Below are positions 49,726 to 60,228 of a stretch of 64,000 bases of DNA, in pieces. Numbering within the stretch: the stretch's first letter is position 1; the number at the start of each line of letters is the position of its first letter. The stretch is from Shewanella electrica (GTDB taxonomy: Bacteria; Pseudomonadota; Gammaproteobacteria; Enterobacterales; Shewanellaceae), in assembly GCF_022321485.1 (NCBI RefSeq), contig NZ_JAKOGG010000005.1, forward strand, positions 292,237-356,236. Reading direction: 5' to 3'. Position numbers and translations under genes: made by a program. Under the pieces are notes generated by a model. The model saw only the letters and a list, made by a program, of their open reading frames with translations. It did no database searches and had not been told where the DNA came from.

Positions 49726-50589
49726 ATGTCACAAAATCCACACACTGATCCTTATCAGCAATCGCCAGCACTAGCCGGGTTAACCCTCGGGAAATCGGTA
49801 TCTTATCAGCAGCATTATGCTCCAGAGTTGTTGCAGGCGGTTCCTCGTAAGCTCAATCGTGATGCTATTGCTTTAGCAGCGCCTTTGCCATTTCACGGCG
49901 GAGATCTGTGGACCGCTTATGAACTGTCTTGGCTTAACAGTAAAGGCAAACCTATGGTTGCTATGGCTGAAGTGCAATTGGACGCCAACAGTGAAAACCT
50001 GATTGAATCCAAATCATTTAAGCTGTACTTGAACAGTTTGAATCAGAGTAAGTTCGACAGTGTTGAGGCGCTGCAACAAACATTGAGCCAAGACTTAGCC
50101 AAGTGCGCCAATGGTGCAGTGAAGGTGGCGCTTATTGAACCGAAACAGTTTGGCTTGCAACGTATTGTGGAACTGCCGGGCAACAATATCGATGAGTTAG
50201 ACATTGAAGTGACCGATTATCAATTTTCTACCGCATGGCTGGAAAACAGTACCGATGACAAGCAGATGGTGGCGGAAACACTTAACTCTAACTTGCTAAA
50301 ATCTAACTGCTTAATTACTTCTCAGCCCGATTGGGGCAGCGTGATGATCCGCTACCAAGGACCTAAGATTAACCGTGAGCAACTGCTGCGCTATTTGATT
50401 TCCTTCCGCCAACATAATGAGTTTCACGAGCAGTGTGTTGAGCGGATTTTTACCGATCTCAAGCAGTTCTGTCATTGCACTAAGTTGACCGTCTATGCGC
50501 GCTACACCCGTCGTGGCGGCTTAGATATCAATCCGTTCCGTAGCGATTTTGAGCAGGTGCCAGAGAGTCATCGTCTGGCGCGCCAATAA
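49726..50589 (+). CDS. queF: NADPH-dependent 7-cyano-7-deazaguanine reductase
   Basis: A 287-residue two-domain (type II) QueF that reduces preQ0 to preQ1 in queuosine synthesis. The catalytic Cys195 is in [20 protein letters not shown], and [14 protein letters not shown] is the substrate-binding stretch of the N-terminal half. Its 3' end overlaps the convergent phosphopantetheinyl transferase by 22 bp. Confidence 0.97.
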   Translation: MSQNPHTDPYQQSPALAGLTLGKSVSYQQHYAPELLQAVPRKLNRDAIALAAPLPFHGGDLWTAYELSWLNSKGKPMVAMAEVQLDANSENLIESKSFKLYLNSLNQSKFDSVEALQQTLSQDLAKCANGAVKVALIEPKQFGLQRIVELPGNNIDELDIEVTDYQFSTAWLENSTDDKQMVAETLNSNLLKSNCLITSQPDWGSVMIRYQGPKINREQLLRYLISFRQHNEFHEQCVERIFTDLKQFCHCTKLTVYARYTRRGGLDINPFRSDFEQVPESHRLARQ

Positions 50590-51335
50590 TCCGCTAAGGT
50601 GCTGGATGGCACCAACTGCCATGAAACAGGAGTTTGTGCGGTGGCTAGCGTCACCGCCAATAACAGTTGCGGTGTCGGTGCCATCAACCAACTCTGCCAC
50701 ACTTGTGTTGTGGTTTCTCGCCAACGATGTACTGACTGTAATCTTGTTGCGCTGACAGCATGTAACTCGGCGCCACTAAAATCATAATCGGCTAACGGTG
50801 CGGTCAATCCTACGCCTTTAGCTTTGAGTAACGCCTCTTTTAACACCCACAAGCGATAGAACATCGCCGCTTGCTCGGTGCTTGGTTGTGCCTGCAATAA
50901 CTGTAATTCTGACGCCGTAAAATATTGCTCCGCAATTTCCTGCCAGCGTCGCTGTGGTTTGATCTGCTCGATATCGATACCTACCGCATCATTACCACTT
51001 GCAATGACAATCGCCAGATAATTACCACTGTGGCTAACGTTAAACTGAATCGGTGCACCTTGGTACAAACAGGATAACAGCGGCTTGCCGTGAACATCGG
51101 CCTCAATTGGCCAAGCATGTGCCGCCAGCTCAGCATGCTGCAAGCTTAAACACTGGCGCAACCACCAACGGCTTTGCAGCAATTTATCGCGCACTCGCGC
51201 TGAGCGAGACAGCGCGATACGCTCTCGCTCTGCCGCACTGAGATCTGCCAACATCGCCATGCGCAGTTCTTCATCCAATGGCTCAAATTGGCGTATATAG
51301 ACCTGATGACGCGCGTTGGAATTCACCTTAGCCAA
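50568..51335 (-). CDS. 4'-phosphopantetheinyl transferase, Sfp type
   Basis: A 255-residue enzyme that loads the phosphopantetheine arm onto carrier proteins. [21 protein letters not shown] (Asp121, Glu123) and [16 protein letters not shown] (Glu167) are the family motifs. The two-half length fits the Sfp type, used for siderophore, polyketide or PUFA synthases, rather than AcpS. No such cluster is in this window, so the partner is unknown. It is interesting beside acpH, which does the reverse reaction, but the two are 36 kb apart. Confidence 0.93.
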   Translation of the reverse strand: MAKVNSNARHQVYIRQFEPLDEELRMAMLADLSAAERERIALSRSARVRDKLLQSRWWLRQCLSLQHAELAAHAWPIEADVHGKPLLSCLYQGAPIQFNVSHSGNYLAIVIASGNDAVGIDIEQIKPQRRWQEIAEQYFTASELQLLQAQPSTEQAAMFYRLWVLKEALLKAKGVGLTAPLADYDFSGAELHAVSATRLQSVHRWRETTTQVWQSWLMAPTPQLLLAVTLATAQTPVSWQLVPSSTLADYWRARR

Positions 51336-51495
51336 TCCGATAATCCTTCATAAAAATCTGTTAGTTAGCGATATTGCCACTATCCAACGCCATGAAACCA
51401 GCAACTAAAAAGCAACATATGTAAACATGATACAGTCGTGATTCAGCTACAATTGTTAAGGTAATGCTGCAAAATGGAGCTAATGGGAGAGCCCT

Positions 51496-52473
51496 ATGAA
51501 ACGCCAATATTCATTACCAAGTGCGCTGCTGACAAGCGCTACGATACTGTTACTCACCGGCTGTGGTGGTAGCGACAGCCCCGCCGAACCTGAAGTCGCC
51601 ATGTCACGGGTATCATTCGCCGTATCCGATGCGCCGGTTGACAGTGCCGAACAAGTCGTGGTCGCTTTTGACCAAATTGAACTCATCAGAAACGGTGAAG
51701 AGAATATTGTACTTGATGTGCAAGGTGAAAACGGTGCGACTTTCCGCCAAATTGACTTACTGCAATATCAGGGCAGTGATAGTACGTTAATCGTCAGTAA
51801 CGAGCCAATTCCAACGGGTAGCTATGACAATCTCATTCTGCATGTGTTGGATGAATCATCTGGCTCAGATCTAAGTTATGTGGTCAACGACAACGGCCAA
51901 CAGATTCCCCTAAAACAACCCAGCAATCGCTTGCGACTCGGTGGTTTTACCGTTGCCGCTGATAGCGTGCAGCAATTTACTATTGAGTTTAATCTGCGTC
52001 AGTCGTTGGTGGAGAATCAAAATGGTCAGCGCTATAACCTCAAGCCGCACGGCGTTACCATCGTCAACAATGCCGAAGTTGCCAGTATTAGTGGTACGGT
52101 TGATGTCAGTTTATTCAATACTGAAGGCTGTAGTTTCGAGCAAGGGAACTTCGTCTATCTTTACCCCGGGCATGGGCTAACGAACACCTTAGCCGATCTG
52201 TATGATCCAGAGGTCAACACCACTGAGATCGTCGTGCCAGCCGTCATGGCGTACACATCCGCTCCGGTGACTTACGCCGAAGGCAACTTTGCTGATTACC
52301 AGTTTGGTTTTATTCCTGCGGGCGATTACACCATTGCCTTCAGTTGCTCACCGATAGCAGATGATCCCGAGCAATTCGATGGTATCAGCATTCCGAATCC
52401 TGCGGGTCAAGTGCATGAAATCACCGTAACAGCGGGTCAAACTACCACGCAAAACTTCACACCGATCCTCTAA
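51496..52473 (+). CDS. DUF4382 lipoprotein
   Basis: A 325-residue predicted lipoprotein with the lipobox LTGC (Cys23) followed by GGSDSPAEPE. The DUF4382 domain begins at VSFAVSDAPVDSAEQVVVAF and runs to about residue 200. A second beta-rich part, with FIPAGDYTIAFSC near the end, looks carboxypeptidase-regulatory-like. GGGAGAG lies before the ATG. It is a surface or periplasmic protein of unknown role. Confidence 0.85.
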   Translation: MKRQYSLPSALLTSATILLLTGCGGSDSPAEPEVAMSRVSFAVSDAPVDSAEQVVVAFDQIELIRNGEENIVLDVQGENGATFRQIDLLQYQGSDSTLIVSNEPIPTGSYDNLILHVLDESSGSDLSYVVNDNGQQIPLKQPSNRLRLGGFTVAADSVQQFTIEFNLRQSLVENQNGQRYNLKPHGVTIVNNAEVASISGTVDVSLFNTEGCSFEQGNFVYLYPGHGLTNTLADLYDPEVNTTEIVVPAVMAYTSAPVTYAEGNFADYQFGFIPAGDYTIAFSCSPIADDPEQFDGISIPNPAGQVHEITVTAGQTTTQNFTPIL

Positions 52474-52485
52474 GCCCTCCAGCGT

Positions 52486-52521
52486 GCGCAAGATAAGGCC
52501 GGTCGTTGTCTTATCTTGCGC
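52486..52521. terminator. Perfect 12-bp inverted repeat after DUF4382 gene
   Basis: GCGCAAGATAAG (52486-52497) pairs perfectly with CTTATCTTGCGC (52510-52521) around a 12-nt loop, 13 bp after the stop codon. No T-run follows, so it may act as a 3' stabiliser or weak terminator. Confidence 0.55.
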
Positions 52522-52692
52522 TAAGTACAATTTAGCCTCAGCTCAAGCGCATTTTGCCCAACTCAAAGCAGGTAACGATTGCTCAAAATAGTCGCAATCG
52601 ATAAGCTATGGGGCAGATTTTCCGCAGGTTTACACACGACTTGAGCAAACTTAGCTACTATTAATCTTAAGTCATAAAGTGAGGATTATCAG

Positions 52693-53817
52693 TTGGATAG
52701 CACAGCACTCATGTTAGGTGGCGGTGGCGCGCGAGCAGCTTATCAAGTCGGCGTGCTCAAAGCCTTAGTCCAGCATTATCCGCGCAATCATGCTATTCCA
52801 TTCAATATCATTTGTGGCACCTCAGCCGGTGCCATTAATGGCACTGCCATGGCAACACACGCCTCTTGCTTTCACTTGGGCGTAAAAAAGCTGGAATGGA
52901 TTTGGCGCCATATCGACACTGGTCGAGTGTACCAATCATCACTTGCACAAGTGTTAGCACAATTGGCAGGCATTTTTTTAAGAAGCTTACAAAGTGACCG
53001 AGCCAATACAACCGCCGGTAGTTTGCTCGACAATGATCCACTGCGGCAGTTATTGAATGAGCTGATCAACTTTGAGCGCATTGACCGTAATATTCAGCGC
53101 GGTCATCTCACCGCCTTAAGCATCGATACCTCGTGCTACAACAGCTCCCATTCGGTGAGTTTTTTCCAAGCCAGCGACGAGATTGCCAATTGGAAACGGG
53201 CACGTCGCAGCGGTGAACGTTGCCGCCTAAATACTGAACATCTGATGGCCAGCGCCGCCATTCCGTTAGTGTTTCCCTCGATAAAACTCGGTAAATGGTA
53301 TTACGGTGATGGCTCGGTGCATCAGCTAGCGCCATTGTCTTGTCCCATCCATTTAGGCGCAAATAAGATTTTGGTGGTCAATTTGGAAAGCCCGCATAAA
53401 CATCGACCCAAAGAGCTGGAGTACCACCCCAAGACTGCAACCGTGGCTGGTCATCTGCTGGATACCATCTTTTCCGACACGCTGAACAGCGATCTGGAGC
53501 GGCTAAAACGGGTGAACAGCACCTTGGCGTTGATCCCTAAAGAGGTACAACAATCCGCCTCACTGCGAGTAATTGAGACGTTAGTGATTAAGCCAAGCGA
53601 AGATTTGAGTGATTTGGCAAAACGTTACTATATGGATATGCCATTTGCGATTCGGCGCTTGTTAGGACTCATCGGCATCAACAGCCAATCTGAATCCAGT
53701 ATTTTGTCTTATCTGTTATTTGAAAAGAGTTTTACTGGCGCACTGATCGACCTTGGCTATCGTGATGCACAAAAGCAGATGAGTGAGCTGGAGAACTTTT
53801 TTCAATTTCCACATTAG
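52693..53817 (+). CDS. Patatin-like phospholipase
   Basis: A 374-residue predicted lipid acyl hydrolase. The oxyanion motif is GGGGARAAYQVG (9-20), the nucleophile is Ser44 in GTSAG, and the catalytic Asp is D206 in YYGDGSVH. The start is a TTG at 52693 with GAGG upstream. No ATG lies before the glycine-rich motif, so TTG is likely correct. There is no signal peptide, so it is probably cytoplasmic or membrane-associated. It stands alone. Confidence 0.9.
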   Translation: MDSTALMLGGGGARAAYQVGVLKALVQHYPRNHAIPFNIICGTSAGAINGTAMATHASCFHLGVKKLEWIWRHIDTGRVYQSSLAQVLAQLAGIFLRSLQSDRANTTAGSLLDNDPLRQLLNELINFERIDRNIQRGHLTALSIDTSCYNSSHSVSFFQASDEIANWKRARRSGERCRLNTEHLMASAAIPLVFPSIKLGKWYYGDGSVHQLAPLSCPIHLGANKILVVNLESPHKHRPKELEYHPKTATVAGHLLDTIFSDTLNSDLERLKRVNSTLALIPKEVQQSASLRVIETLVIKPSEDLSDLAKRYYMDMPFAIRRLLGLIGINSQSESSILSYLLFEKSFTGALIDLGYRDAQKQMSELENFFQFPH

Positions 53818-53865
53818 CGGTGGCTCCGCCTGATCGTTAAGATTCCCTTGAGGCAGTAACAAACG

Positions 53866-55806
53866 TCACGATTTGCCATGGATAAACCACAACTCTGCCA
53901 GAGCCAGATCTTCGGCAACGCCGCACAACAGCAATATATCGCCCGCTTGTAACATGGTATCTTGGCTGGCGTCATACTCCACATCACCACGACGCCACGA
54001 TACCAGCTGCACCTTTAACGCCGCCCAAGGCACGGCTGATAGTGCGATGCCCAACGCCGCCGCATTCACCGCCAACGGCAACGCAAACAACTGCTCAAAA
54101 CCTAGATCGTCCGCCGCGACAGCCACACTGCCGTGCAGATTGGGATAATGATTGCGGCGCTCATTTTCCAGTAACCGCAAGATTTTACTCAGTGGCACAC
54201 CGGAGTGATGCAACACGTGCGACACCAACATCAAACTGCCTTCAAACACTTCAGGGATCACCTGATCGGCACCCGCGTGTTTTAACGCCGTCATTTGGCG
54301 GTCGTCGCTGGTGCGCACTAAAATCTTGCTCCGTGGTGCTAATTCTCTGCACAACGCCAACAATTGCTGAATGTGCGAATGTCGATGAAAGGTAATGATT
54401 ATAATCGCGACGTCAGCAATACCTGCTTGTTGCAAAATCGCCGACTTACTCGCATCACCAAAGAACAACGGCTCGCCAGCGACGCGCCCTTGCGTTACTC
54501 GTGCTGGATCAGTATCTAACGCAACATAGTGAATCGCTTCAGCCTTAAGAAAACTGGCAATCAGCTGCCCTACACGCCCAAAGCCAAGCAGTAACACCTT
54601 CGCCCGCTCCGGCGGCAATATGGGCGTTGCCGCATCTTGTAAATCCTGCGCTCTTAAGACGGGACGGCGCTGACTGAGTAACTGCATCATCCACGGCGTT
54701 AATGCCATGGATAACACACCAGACAGCACCAGCAGATTGGCCCACTGTGGTGCCAAAAGCTGAGTGTTGACACCAACGCCAATGAGCACGAAGGAAAATT
54801 CGCCCATCTGCGCCAACGCCGCGGCAGTAGCAAGCGCTGTTGCAATACTCTCCCCGGCTGAACGCAATAGCATGATGATCAGTAAACTTTTGAGTAGTAT
54901 CAGCCCGGCGGTCATCAGCAAAACTTGCCACCAAAAACCGAGCAGACTGCCCAGATCCAACAACATGCCAATAGAGATAAAGAACACCCCCATTAACAAG
55001 TCACGGAATGGTCGAATATCGGCCTCAATTTGCCGCCGATATTGGCTTTCACCTAACACCATACCAGCAAGAAAAGCCCCCAGTGCCATCGACAATCCCA
55101 ACCAGTAAGTAGCCACGCCAGTGAGCAATGCCACCACCAAGGCACACAACACAAATAGCTCACTACTGCGAGCGCGGGCAACCTCATCAAATAACCGTGG
55201 CAACACCCACTTGCCAATGCCGAGCACCAGTACAAACGCCGCCACACCTTTCAGTAACGCCATGAGCAGTGCAGGTAAAAAGGCGCCGGGGGCCGCTGAT
55301 CCCAGTAACGGGATAATAATCAACAACGGTACCACCGCAAGGTCTTGAAACAGCAGCACGCCGACCGCGAGTTCACCATGTCGATGCGATAACTGACCAG
55401 TATCGCTCAGCTGTTTTAGCACAATGGCGGTAGACGATAAGGCGACCGCAAAACCGAGCACTATGGTTTGCCGTAAATCATTAATGAATAGCAGGCCAAT
55501 AACGGCAACCGTCAGCGCACACAACACCACCTGTAAGCTCCCCAAGCCAAACACAGTGCGCCTTTGTGACCACAATTTGCCGATGGAAAACTCCAAACCA
55601 AGGGTGAACATCAGTAACACGACGCCGAGTTCTGCAATGAGGTAAATGGATGATTGCGAGACCCAGTTAAACCCTGCCGGGCCACTGATCATTCCAGTAA
55701 AGAGATAAGCCAACAATGCGGGCACCCGCAGTCGACGTAACAAGACAATCGCCACGATGGCGATGAGCAACATCATCAACACTTGTGTGAGTAATTGATG
55801 GCCCAA
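53866..55806 (-). CDS. CPA2-family cation/proton antiporter with TrkA domains (Kef type)
   Basis: A 646-residue inner-membrane transporter. The first 385 residues are a 12-13-helix Na+/H+ exchanger domain (LGVVLLMFTLGLEFSIGKLW; ALGAFLAGMVLGES). A TrkA-N nucleotide-binding domain follows (VLLLGFGRVGQLIASFL), then a TrkA-C domain. This layout is that of KefB/KefC/YbaL potassium efflux systems. The start is a TTG at 55806 with a strong AAGGAG seven bases upstream. No ancillary KefF/G gene is nearby. Confidence 0.9.
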   Translation of the reverse strand: MGHQLLTQVLMMLLIAIVAIVLLRRLRVPALLAYLFTGMISGPAGFNWVSQSSIYLIAELGVVLLMFTLGLEFSIGKLWSQRRTVFGLGSLQVVLCALTVAVIGLLFINDLRQTIVLGFAVALSSTAIVLKQLSDTGQLSHRHGELAVGVLLFQDLAVVPLLIIIPLLGSAAPGAFLPALLMALLKGVAAFVLVLGIGKWVLPRLFDEVARARSSELFVLCALVVALLTGVATYWLGLSMALGAFLAGMVLGESQYRRQIEADIRPFRDLLMGVFFISIGMLLDLGSLLGFWWQVLLMTAGLILLKSLLIIMLLRSAGESIATALATAAALAQMGEFSFVLIGVGVNTQLLAPQWANLLVLSGVLSMALTPWMMQLLSQRRPVLRAQDLQDAATPILPPERAKVLLLGFGRVGQLIASFLKAEAIHYVALDTDPARVTQGRVAGEPLFFGDASKSAILQQAGIADVAIIIITFHRHSHIQQLLALCRELAPRSKILVRTSDDRQMTALKHAGADQVIPEVFEGSLMLVSHVLHHSGVPLSKILRLLENERRNHYPNLHGSVAVAADDLGFEQLFALPLAVNAAALGIALSAVPWAALKVQLVSWRRGDVEYDASQDTMLQAGDILLLCGVAEDLALAELWFIHGKS

Positions 55807-55971
55807 TATACGACTCCTTAAGTGACTACCGCATTTTTGTCAAAAAGGTGACACCGACGAAATAATGACGCTGACTAACCTGCACTATCGGCCACAATTC
55901 AAGGCATTAGCGTTATCGGCACGCATATTGCTTTATCGAGGCCACAATAGAGAGTTAACCGGAGTATCTTT

Positions 55972-56841
55972 ATGGATTTTTTACCTACAGCCGAAGGATA
56001 CGCTGATACCTACATCTGGCAGGACAAGCCGCTCAGCGCAGTTAAAATCGATCAACTGCATTTATTACAGAAATTACATGCGAGTTTAGACCCTAGGACA
56101 GTATTTGCCAGTTACGGCAAACAACTGCAGGCTGTTTTGCCGCTTTATGGAGTGCAACTGCATGATCAAGAGTTATCACTGCAATGGGGCCGACCTAAGG
56201 GCCAAAAACTGAGCCGCATACTGTCAATGGAGCATGGACCATGTCAGTTGGATTACTATGTGTCGGTATCTTTAAATCCAAGTGAGAGTCACATGCTCGA
56301 TCAAGTGGAACCCTTACTGATACAACCTTTAAGTAACGCTAAAAAGCACCAAAAAATCGCCGAACAGGTGTTGTTGGACTCATTAACCAATCTCGGCAAT
56401 CGTTTATGGTTTAATCAAGCATTAGCTCATAGCATCGCCCGCCATCGCCGTGGTCGTTCAGCCCTGAGCTTGTTGATATTAGATTTAGATAACTTCAAAA
56501 AACTGAATGACAGTAAAGGCCATCGTGAGGGTGATCGTGCACTGACACTGTTTGCCGATATCATTCGCAGCAGTATTCGTAGCACCGATCAGGCATTTCG
56601 CTTAGGCGGAGATGAATTTGTCATTATTGTGGAAGGTAATGATGAAGCGGCGCGTCATATCGCTGACCGAGTGCTGCAACAAGGAGCGCATCAGCTGTTC
56701 TTTAAGGAAAACCAACTGTCGTGCAGTATCGGCATAAGTTCACCGCCGCATAAGATCACCGCAGAACAACTGTTTGAGCAGGCCGATACCGCGTTGTATC
56801 AGGCAAAAACTAGCGGCCGTAACCGCTACTGTATCGCCTAG
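55972..56841 (+). CDS. Diguanylate cyclase (GGDEF)
   Basis: A 289-residue cytoplasmic enzyme that makes cyclic-di-GMP. The N-terminal 125 residues are an unrecognised, possibly GAF-like sensor without membrane helices. The GGDEF domain starts at DSLTNLGNR (136-144). The active site GGDEF is intact at 212-216, and RSTD (203-206) five residues before it is a complete inhibitory I-site, so product inhibition is expected. GGAG precedes the ATG. It is divergent from the Kef-type gene. Confidence 0.93.
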   Translation: MDFLPTAEGYADTYIWQDKPLSAVKIDQLHLLQKLHASLDPRTVFASYGKQLQAVLPLYGVQLHDQELSLQWGRPKGQKLSRILSMEHGPCQLDYYVSVSLNPSESHMLDQVEPLLIQPLSNAKKHQKIAEQVLLDSLTNLGNRLWFNQALAHSIARHRRGRSALSLLILDLDNFKKLNDSKGHREGDRALTLFADIIRSSIRSTDQAFRLGGDEFVIIVEGNDEAARHIADRVLQQGAHQLFFKENQLSCSIGISSPPHKITAEQLFEQADTALYQAKTSGRNRYCIA

Positions 56842-56877
56842 TGGCTGACAAGGTAGGAGCGATAAGCTCCTACCTCG

Positions 56878-58101
56878 CTATACCTCACCTTGCTGTTCTT
56901 CTGCAATACAGGCGGCTGCGGTAAATATCACATCCGTTGATGAGTTAAGCGCGGTTTCAGCGGAATCTTGCAACACGCCGATAATCATGCCTACCGCGAC
57001 AACTTGCATTGCCAATTCATTGGTAATGCCAAACAAGCTACAGGCCAAGGGGATCAACAGCAGCGACCCACCTGCTACACCGGAAGCGCCACAAGCGGAA
57101 ACAGCCGCCACGATACTCAGCAACAACGCCGTCGGCAGGTCAACGTTGTAACCTAAGGTGTTTACTGCCGCTAAGGTCAGCACGGTAATGGTAATCGCCG
57201 CGCCGCCCATATTGATGGTGGCACCGAGTGGAATCGATACTGAATAAGTATCTTCATGTAACTTCAAGCGCTCGCACAGCGCCATATTGACCGGAATATT
57301 TGCTGCACTTGAGCGGGTAAAGAATGCCGTTACGCCACTTTCCCGTAAGCACATCAACACCAGCGGATACGGATTACGGCGGATTTTATAGAACACCAAT
57401 AGCGGATTGACCACCAGCGCCATAAACAACATGGTACAGATCAATACCGCCAACAGATGTAGATAACTCGCCATCGCATCGAACCCGGTACTGGCAATAG
57501 AAGCGGCCACTAAGCCAAAGATGCCAATCGGCGCGAGATGAATCACAAAGCGCACCATGTTAGATACGCCATGGCTCATATCCCAAAACACTTTTTTGGT
57601 GGCATCGCTACCGTGTTTTAACGTCAGCCCTAAACCGATGGCCCACACCAAGATACCGATGTAGTTGCCGTTCATCAGCGCCTTTATTGGGTTATCGACC
57701 ATCTTAAATAACAGCGTATGTAACACTTCACCTATACCATCAGGCGGACTCATGGTTTGCTCAGTAGTTTGCAACACCAGTGTTGAAGGAAATAGAAAAC
57801 TCACGCTGACCGCCGCCAACGCCGCAAAGAAGGTCCCTAGTAGATACAACATGATCACTGGTCGCAAATTGGTTTGAGTATTGCGTTTTTGATTAGCAAT
57901 CGACGCGGCAACCAGCAAAAACACCAGAATAGGCGCGATAGCTTTTAACGCATCAACAAACAACTCACCTAAAAAGGCGATGTTCTGTGCCCAATCGGGA
58001 GCGTATAACGCTAATAGGATACCGGCGATGATGCCGAAAAGAATTTGTAGAACCAGACTCGTGCGAGCAATGCGCGTAACCCAAAGGGAAAGAAGCTTCA
58101 T
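56878..58101 (-). CDS. sstT: Serine/threonine:Na+ symporter SstT
   Basis: A 407-residue dicarboxylate/amino acid:cation symporter-family protein. [20 protein letters not shown] lies near the start, [20 protein letters not shown] is the re-entrant-loop serine motif, and [17 protein letters not shown] follows. These fit SstT. I chose the ATG at 58101, which gives the usual N-terminus [11 protein letters not shown]; the frame is open to 58140. It is a single gene. Confidence 0.95.
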   Translation of the reverse strand: MKLLSLWVTRIARTSLVLQILFGIIAGILLALYAPDWAQNIAFLGELFVDALKAIAPILVFLLVAASIANQKRNTQTNLRPVIMLYLLGTFFAALAAVSVSFLFPSTLVLQTTEQTMSPPDGIGEVLHTLLFKMVDNPIKALMNGNYIGILVWAIGLGLTLKHGSDATKKVFWDMSHGVSNMVRFVIHLAPIGIFGLVAASIASTGFDAMASYLHLLAVLICTMLFMALVVNPLLVFYKIRRNPYPLVLMCLRESGVTAFFTRSSAANIPVNMALCERLKLHEDTYSVSIPLGATINMGGAAITITVLTLAAVNTLGYNVDLPTALLLSIVAAVSACGASGVAGGSLLLIPLACSLFGITNELAMQVVAVGMIIGVLQDSAETALNSSTDVIFTAAACIAEEQQGEV

Positions 58102-58163
58102 TATGTTGCCTATCGTTATTATCGTAATGGCGGGCGCCATGGAATAACGTTTTTATCGAAGAA

Positions 58164-58190
58164 GCCCGCTGATGTCCAGCATTGGCGGGC
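58164..58190 (-). terminator. Terminator after cheV
   Basis: On the minus strand GCCCGC and GCGGGC enclose a loop with an inner ATG/CAT pairing, followed by TTCTTC and an AT-rich stretch. It lies 15 bp past the cheV stop. Confidence 0.6.
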
Positions 58191-58204
58191 ATTCCCGTTA
58201 AAAA

Positions 58205-59092
58205 TTAGCCAGAAACTTTATTTGCACCACGTAACATGGCTTGAACCAACTCATGGGCATCAAACTTAGTTAGCGCTTCATTCGCCCCAACCTGATGTGC
58301 CTGCCCCACACTAATTTCGCTGGATAATGAGGTATGTAGAATGATGTAAGCCTTGTCTAAGGCAGGATTATCACGCACTTCAAACGCCAGTTCGTAGCCA
58401 TCCAGCCCCGGCATTTCAATATCACTCACCAGCAGATTCACCGGTTTACCATCGAGCGCGCCCTGCTCCATGATCTCCAATGCTGTTTTGCCGTTAGAGG
58501 TCACATCATAAGTAATATTGAGCGAATTCAATGCATCCCCAAGCTGCTTACGCGCCACGCTGGAATCATCGACGAGCAAAATCCGCATGGTACGGAGTTT
58601 TTCACGCTGCACGTCAGTCACACTGACCAAGCTGGCTTGGTGATGCGGGAAGATTTTCGCCATTAACAACTCTAGGTCGAGTAACTGGATCAGTTGCTCG
58701 TTATAGCGTGTTACGCCGGTGAGCAAGGCATGATGCCCCACGGTATCTGGCGGCGATTCAATATCACGCCAGTTACATTCAATAATTTTATCGATACCGC
58801 GTACCAGAAAACCGATCACCATACGCTGGCAATCGGTGACGATGATATAGCTGTTTGTTAACTCTTCTTCGGCAATCGAGCGATAGCCAATAGCAGCCGC
58901 CATATCAATGACCGGAATGGTATGACCACGAAATGTCACCGTGCCTTTAATCGCAGCGTGGGATTTAGGTAAATGATTGAGCGGCTTATAGGGGATCAGC
59001 TCGCGGATCTTCAGTGTCCCCATAGCAAACATCTGCCGAGCAGACAGATGAAACAATAGTAATCCCTGAGACTGGTTCGCCTTGCTTTTCAT
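58205..59092 (-). CDS. cheV: Chemotaxis coupling protein CheV
   Basis: A 295-residue adaptor linking chemoreceptors to CheA. It has a CheW-like domain (GLLLFHLSARQMFAMGTLKI to about 150) and a receiver domain with the acidic pair D175/D176 and phosphorylated Asp234 in LLVSDIEMPGLDGYEL. The receiver is followed by the HTSLS and TKFDAHEL elements. It stands alone, away from the main chemotaxis cluster, as is common for cheV. Confidence 0.94.
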   Translation of the reverse strand: MKSKANQSQGLLLFHLSARQMFAMGTLKIRELIPYKPLNHLPKSHAAIKGTVTFRGHTIPVIDMAAAIGYRSIAEEELTNSYIIVTDCQRMVIGFLVRGIDKIIECNWRDIESPPDTVGHHALLTGVTRYNEQLIQLLDLELLMAKIFPHHQASLVSVTDVQREKLRTMRILLVDDSSVARKQLGDALNSLNITYDVTSNGKTALEIMEQGALDGKPVNLLVSDIEMPGLDGYELAFEVRDNPALDKAYIILHTSLSSEISVGQAHQVGANEALTKFDAHELVQAMLRGANKVSG

Positions 59093-59174
59093 AGACTTCT
59101 AGCTTAACAACCCTGAATAATTTGGCTAAGCATAACATAACTCGTGGTTATTCTGCCTCGCACGGATCTGAACT

Positions 59175-59609
59175 TTACGCTTGCAGTTGATAAAGTACAT
59201 CATAGACGAATTGATCCCAACCATCTTCGATGAAACATTGCTCGCATGTCGCTCTAACGCGCGCGACGGCGTGCACTGGCGCTGCACCTTGTTGCATCAG
59301 ATGATAGGCCAACCACACACCTAAAAGATTGTGCGATGGCGAAGCAATCAAGATGGGGGATTTATCAGTCGGAAGAGTAATAGCAGCGACCACTTCAGCA
59401 ACGGGGGCGACGGCATCATCATTCAGCGCGGTAATCGCGGGGAATAGCACCACAGCACATTGGCCAACAACGGAGGCGGCTAAGGGGTCGGCATCATCGG
59501 TCAGCCAGACACAGTGACCAAATTTACCATCTTGTAGCTGTTTCCCTAGCTCGGATTGTGGCGCATCAGGCCAAATCGCTAAATCGTCCTCTAACCAAAT
59601 CAAATTCAT
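59175..59609 (-). CDS. Hypothetical protein, 144 aa
   Basis: I recognise no family. It is a soluble, acidic alpha/beta-looking protein with hydrophobic strands (CAVVLFPAIT, SPILIASPSHNLLGVWLAYHLM) that recall a small Rossmann-like or phosphatase-like fold. Two Cys lie in TCEQCF. The ribosome binding site is weak. It lies between cheV and ogt on the same strand. Function unknown. Confidence 0.6.
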   Translation of the reverse strand: MNLIWLEDDLAIWPDAPQSELGKQLQDGKFGHCVWLTDDADPLAASVVGQCAVVLFPAITALNDDAVAPVAEVVAAITLPTDKSPILIASPSHNLLGVWLAYHLMQQGAAPVHAVARVRATCEQCFIEDGWDQFVYDVLYQLQA

Positions 59610-59694
59610 TCTGTTATACCGTAGCGTAAATAGCGGCGCATAAGATAACCGCAGCGGCCAACAAAAACCATGATAACTCGCATAAATCTGAACG

Positions 59695-60228
59695 TTAATG
59701 CTGCTCGATGTCGATAAGTTGTTGTTTCATGGTGAGTCCCCACGCATATCCTGTCAACGCGCCTTGTTTACCAATCACCCGATGGCACGGAATAATAATC
59801 GCAATACGATTCGCGCCGTTGGCCGCCCCCACCGCTCGGGCCGCCTTGGGATTGCCGATACGCTGTGCTAATTCACCATATGATGCCGTGGCGCCAAACG
59901 GAACTTCCAACAACTGTTGCCACACGAACTGCTGAAATACCGTGCCTGTTGGCGCTAACGGCACAGTGAACTGCTGGCGAGTTTGTGCAAAATACTCTTC
60001 AAGCTGCTGCTGGGCACGGCTAAGAATCGCGTTGGCAGCATGGATACTCTCATCAGCCAATGTTACTCGCCCCTGTTTATCAAGCATGGATTCGGTGGGC
60101 GCCAGCGGCCGTAGCGAACATAAGCCAAGTTCACTGGCCGTTAACCACAACTGCCCAACAGGTGATGCCATCGCTACGCTCGCAATCGCGCTCGGGTTAT
60201 TGCCGCTAATCAGATAACTATGACTCAT
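59695..60228 (-). CDS. ogt: Methylated-DNA-protein cysteine methyltransferase
   Basis: A 177-residue suicide repair protein that removes methyl groups from O6-methylguanine. The acceptor Cys148 is in IPCHRVIG, and FGATASYGELAQRIGNPKAARAVG is the DNA-binding part. The start lies 11 bp inside the end of the Ada-AlkA gene, so the two are translationally coupled into one alkylation-repair operon. Confidence 0.95.
   Translation of the reverse strand: MSHSYLISGNNPSAIASVAMASPVGQLWLTASELGLCSLRPLAPTESMLDKQGRVTLADESIHAANAILSRAQQQLEEYFAQTRQQFTVPLAPTGTVFQQFVWQQLLEVPFGATASYGELAQRIGNPKAARAVGAANGANRIAIIIPCHRVIGKQGALTGYAWGLTMKQQLIDIEQH

Noticed and set aside
49439-49774. Plus-strand 111-aa open frame across syd and queF
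   Set aside because: It lies antisense to syd and overlaps the start of queF in another frame. Both flanking genes are clear.
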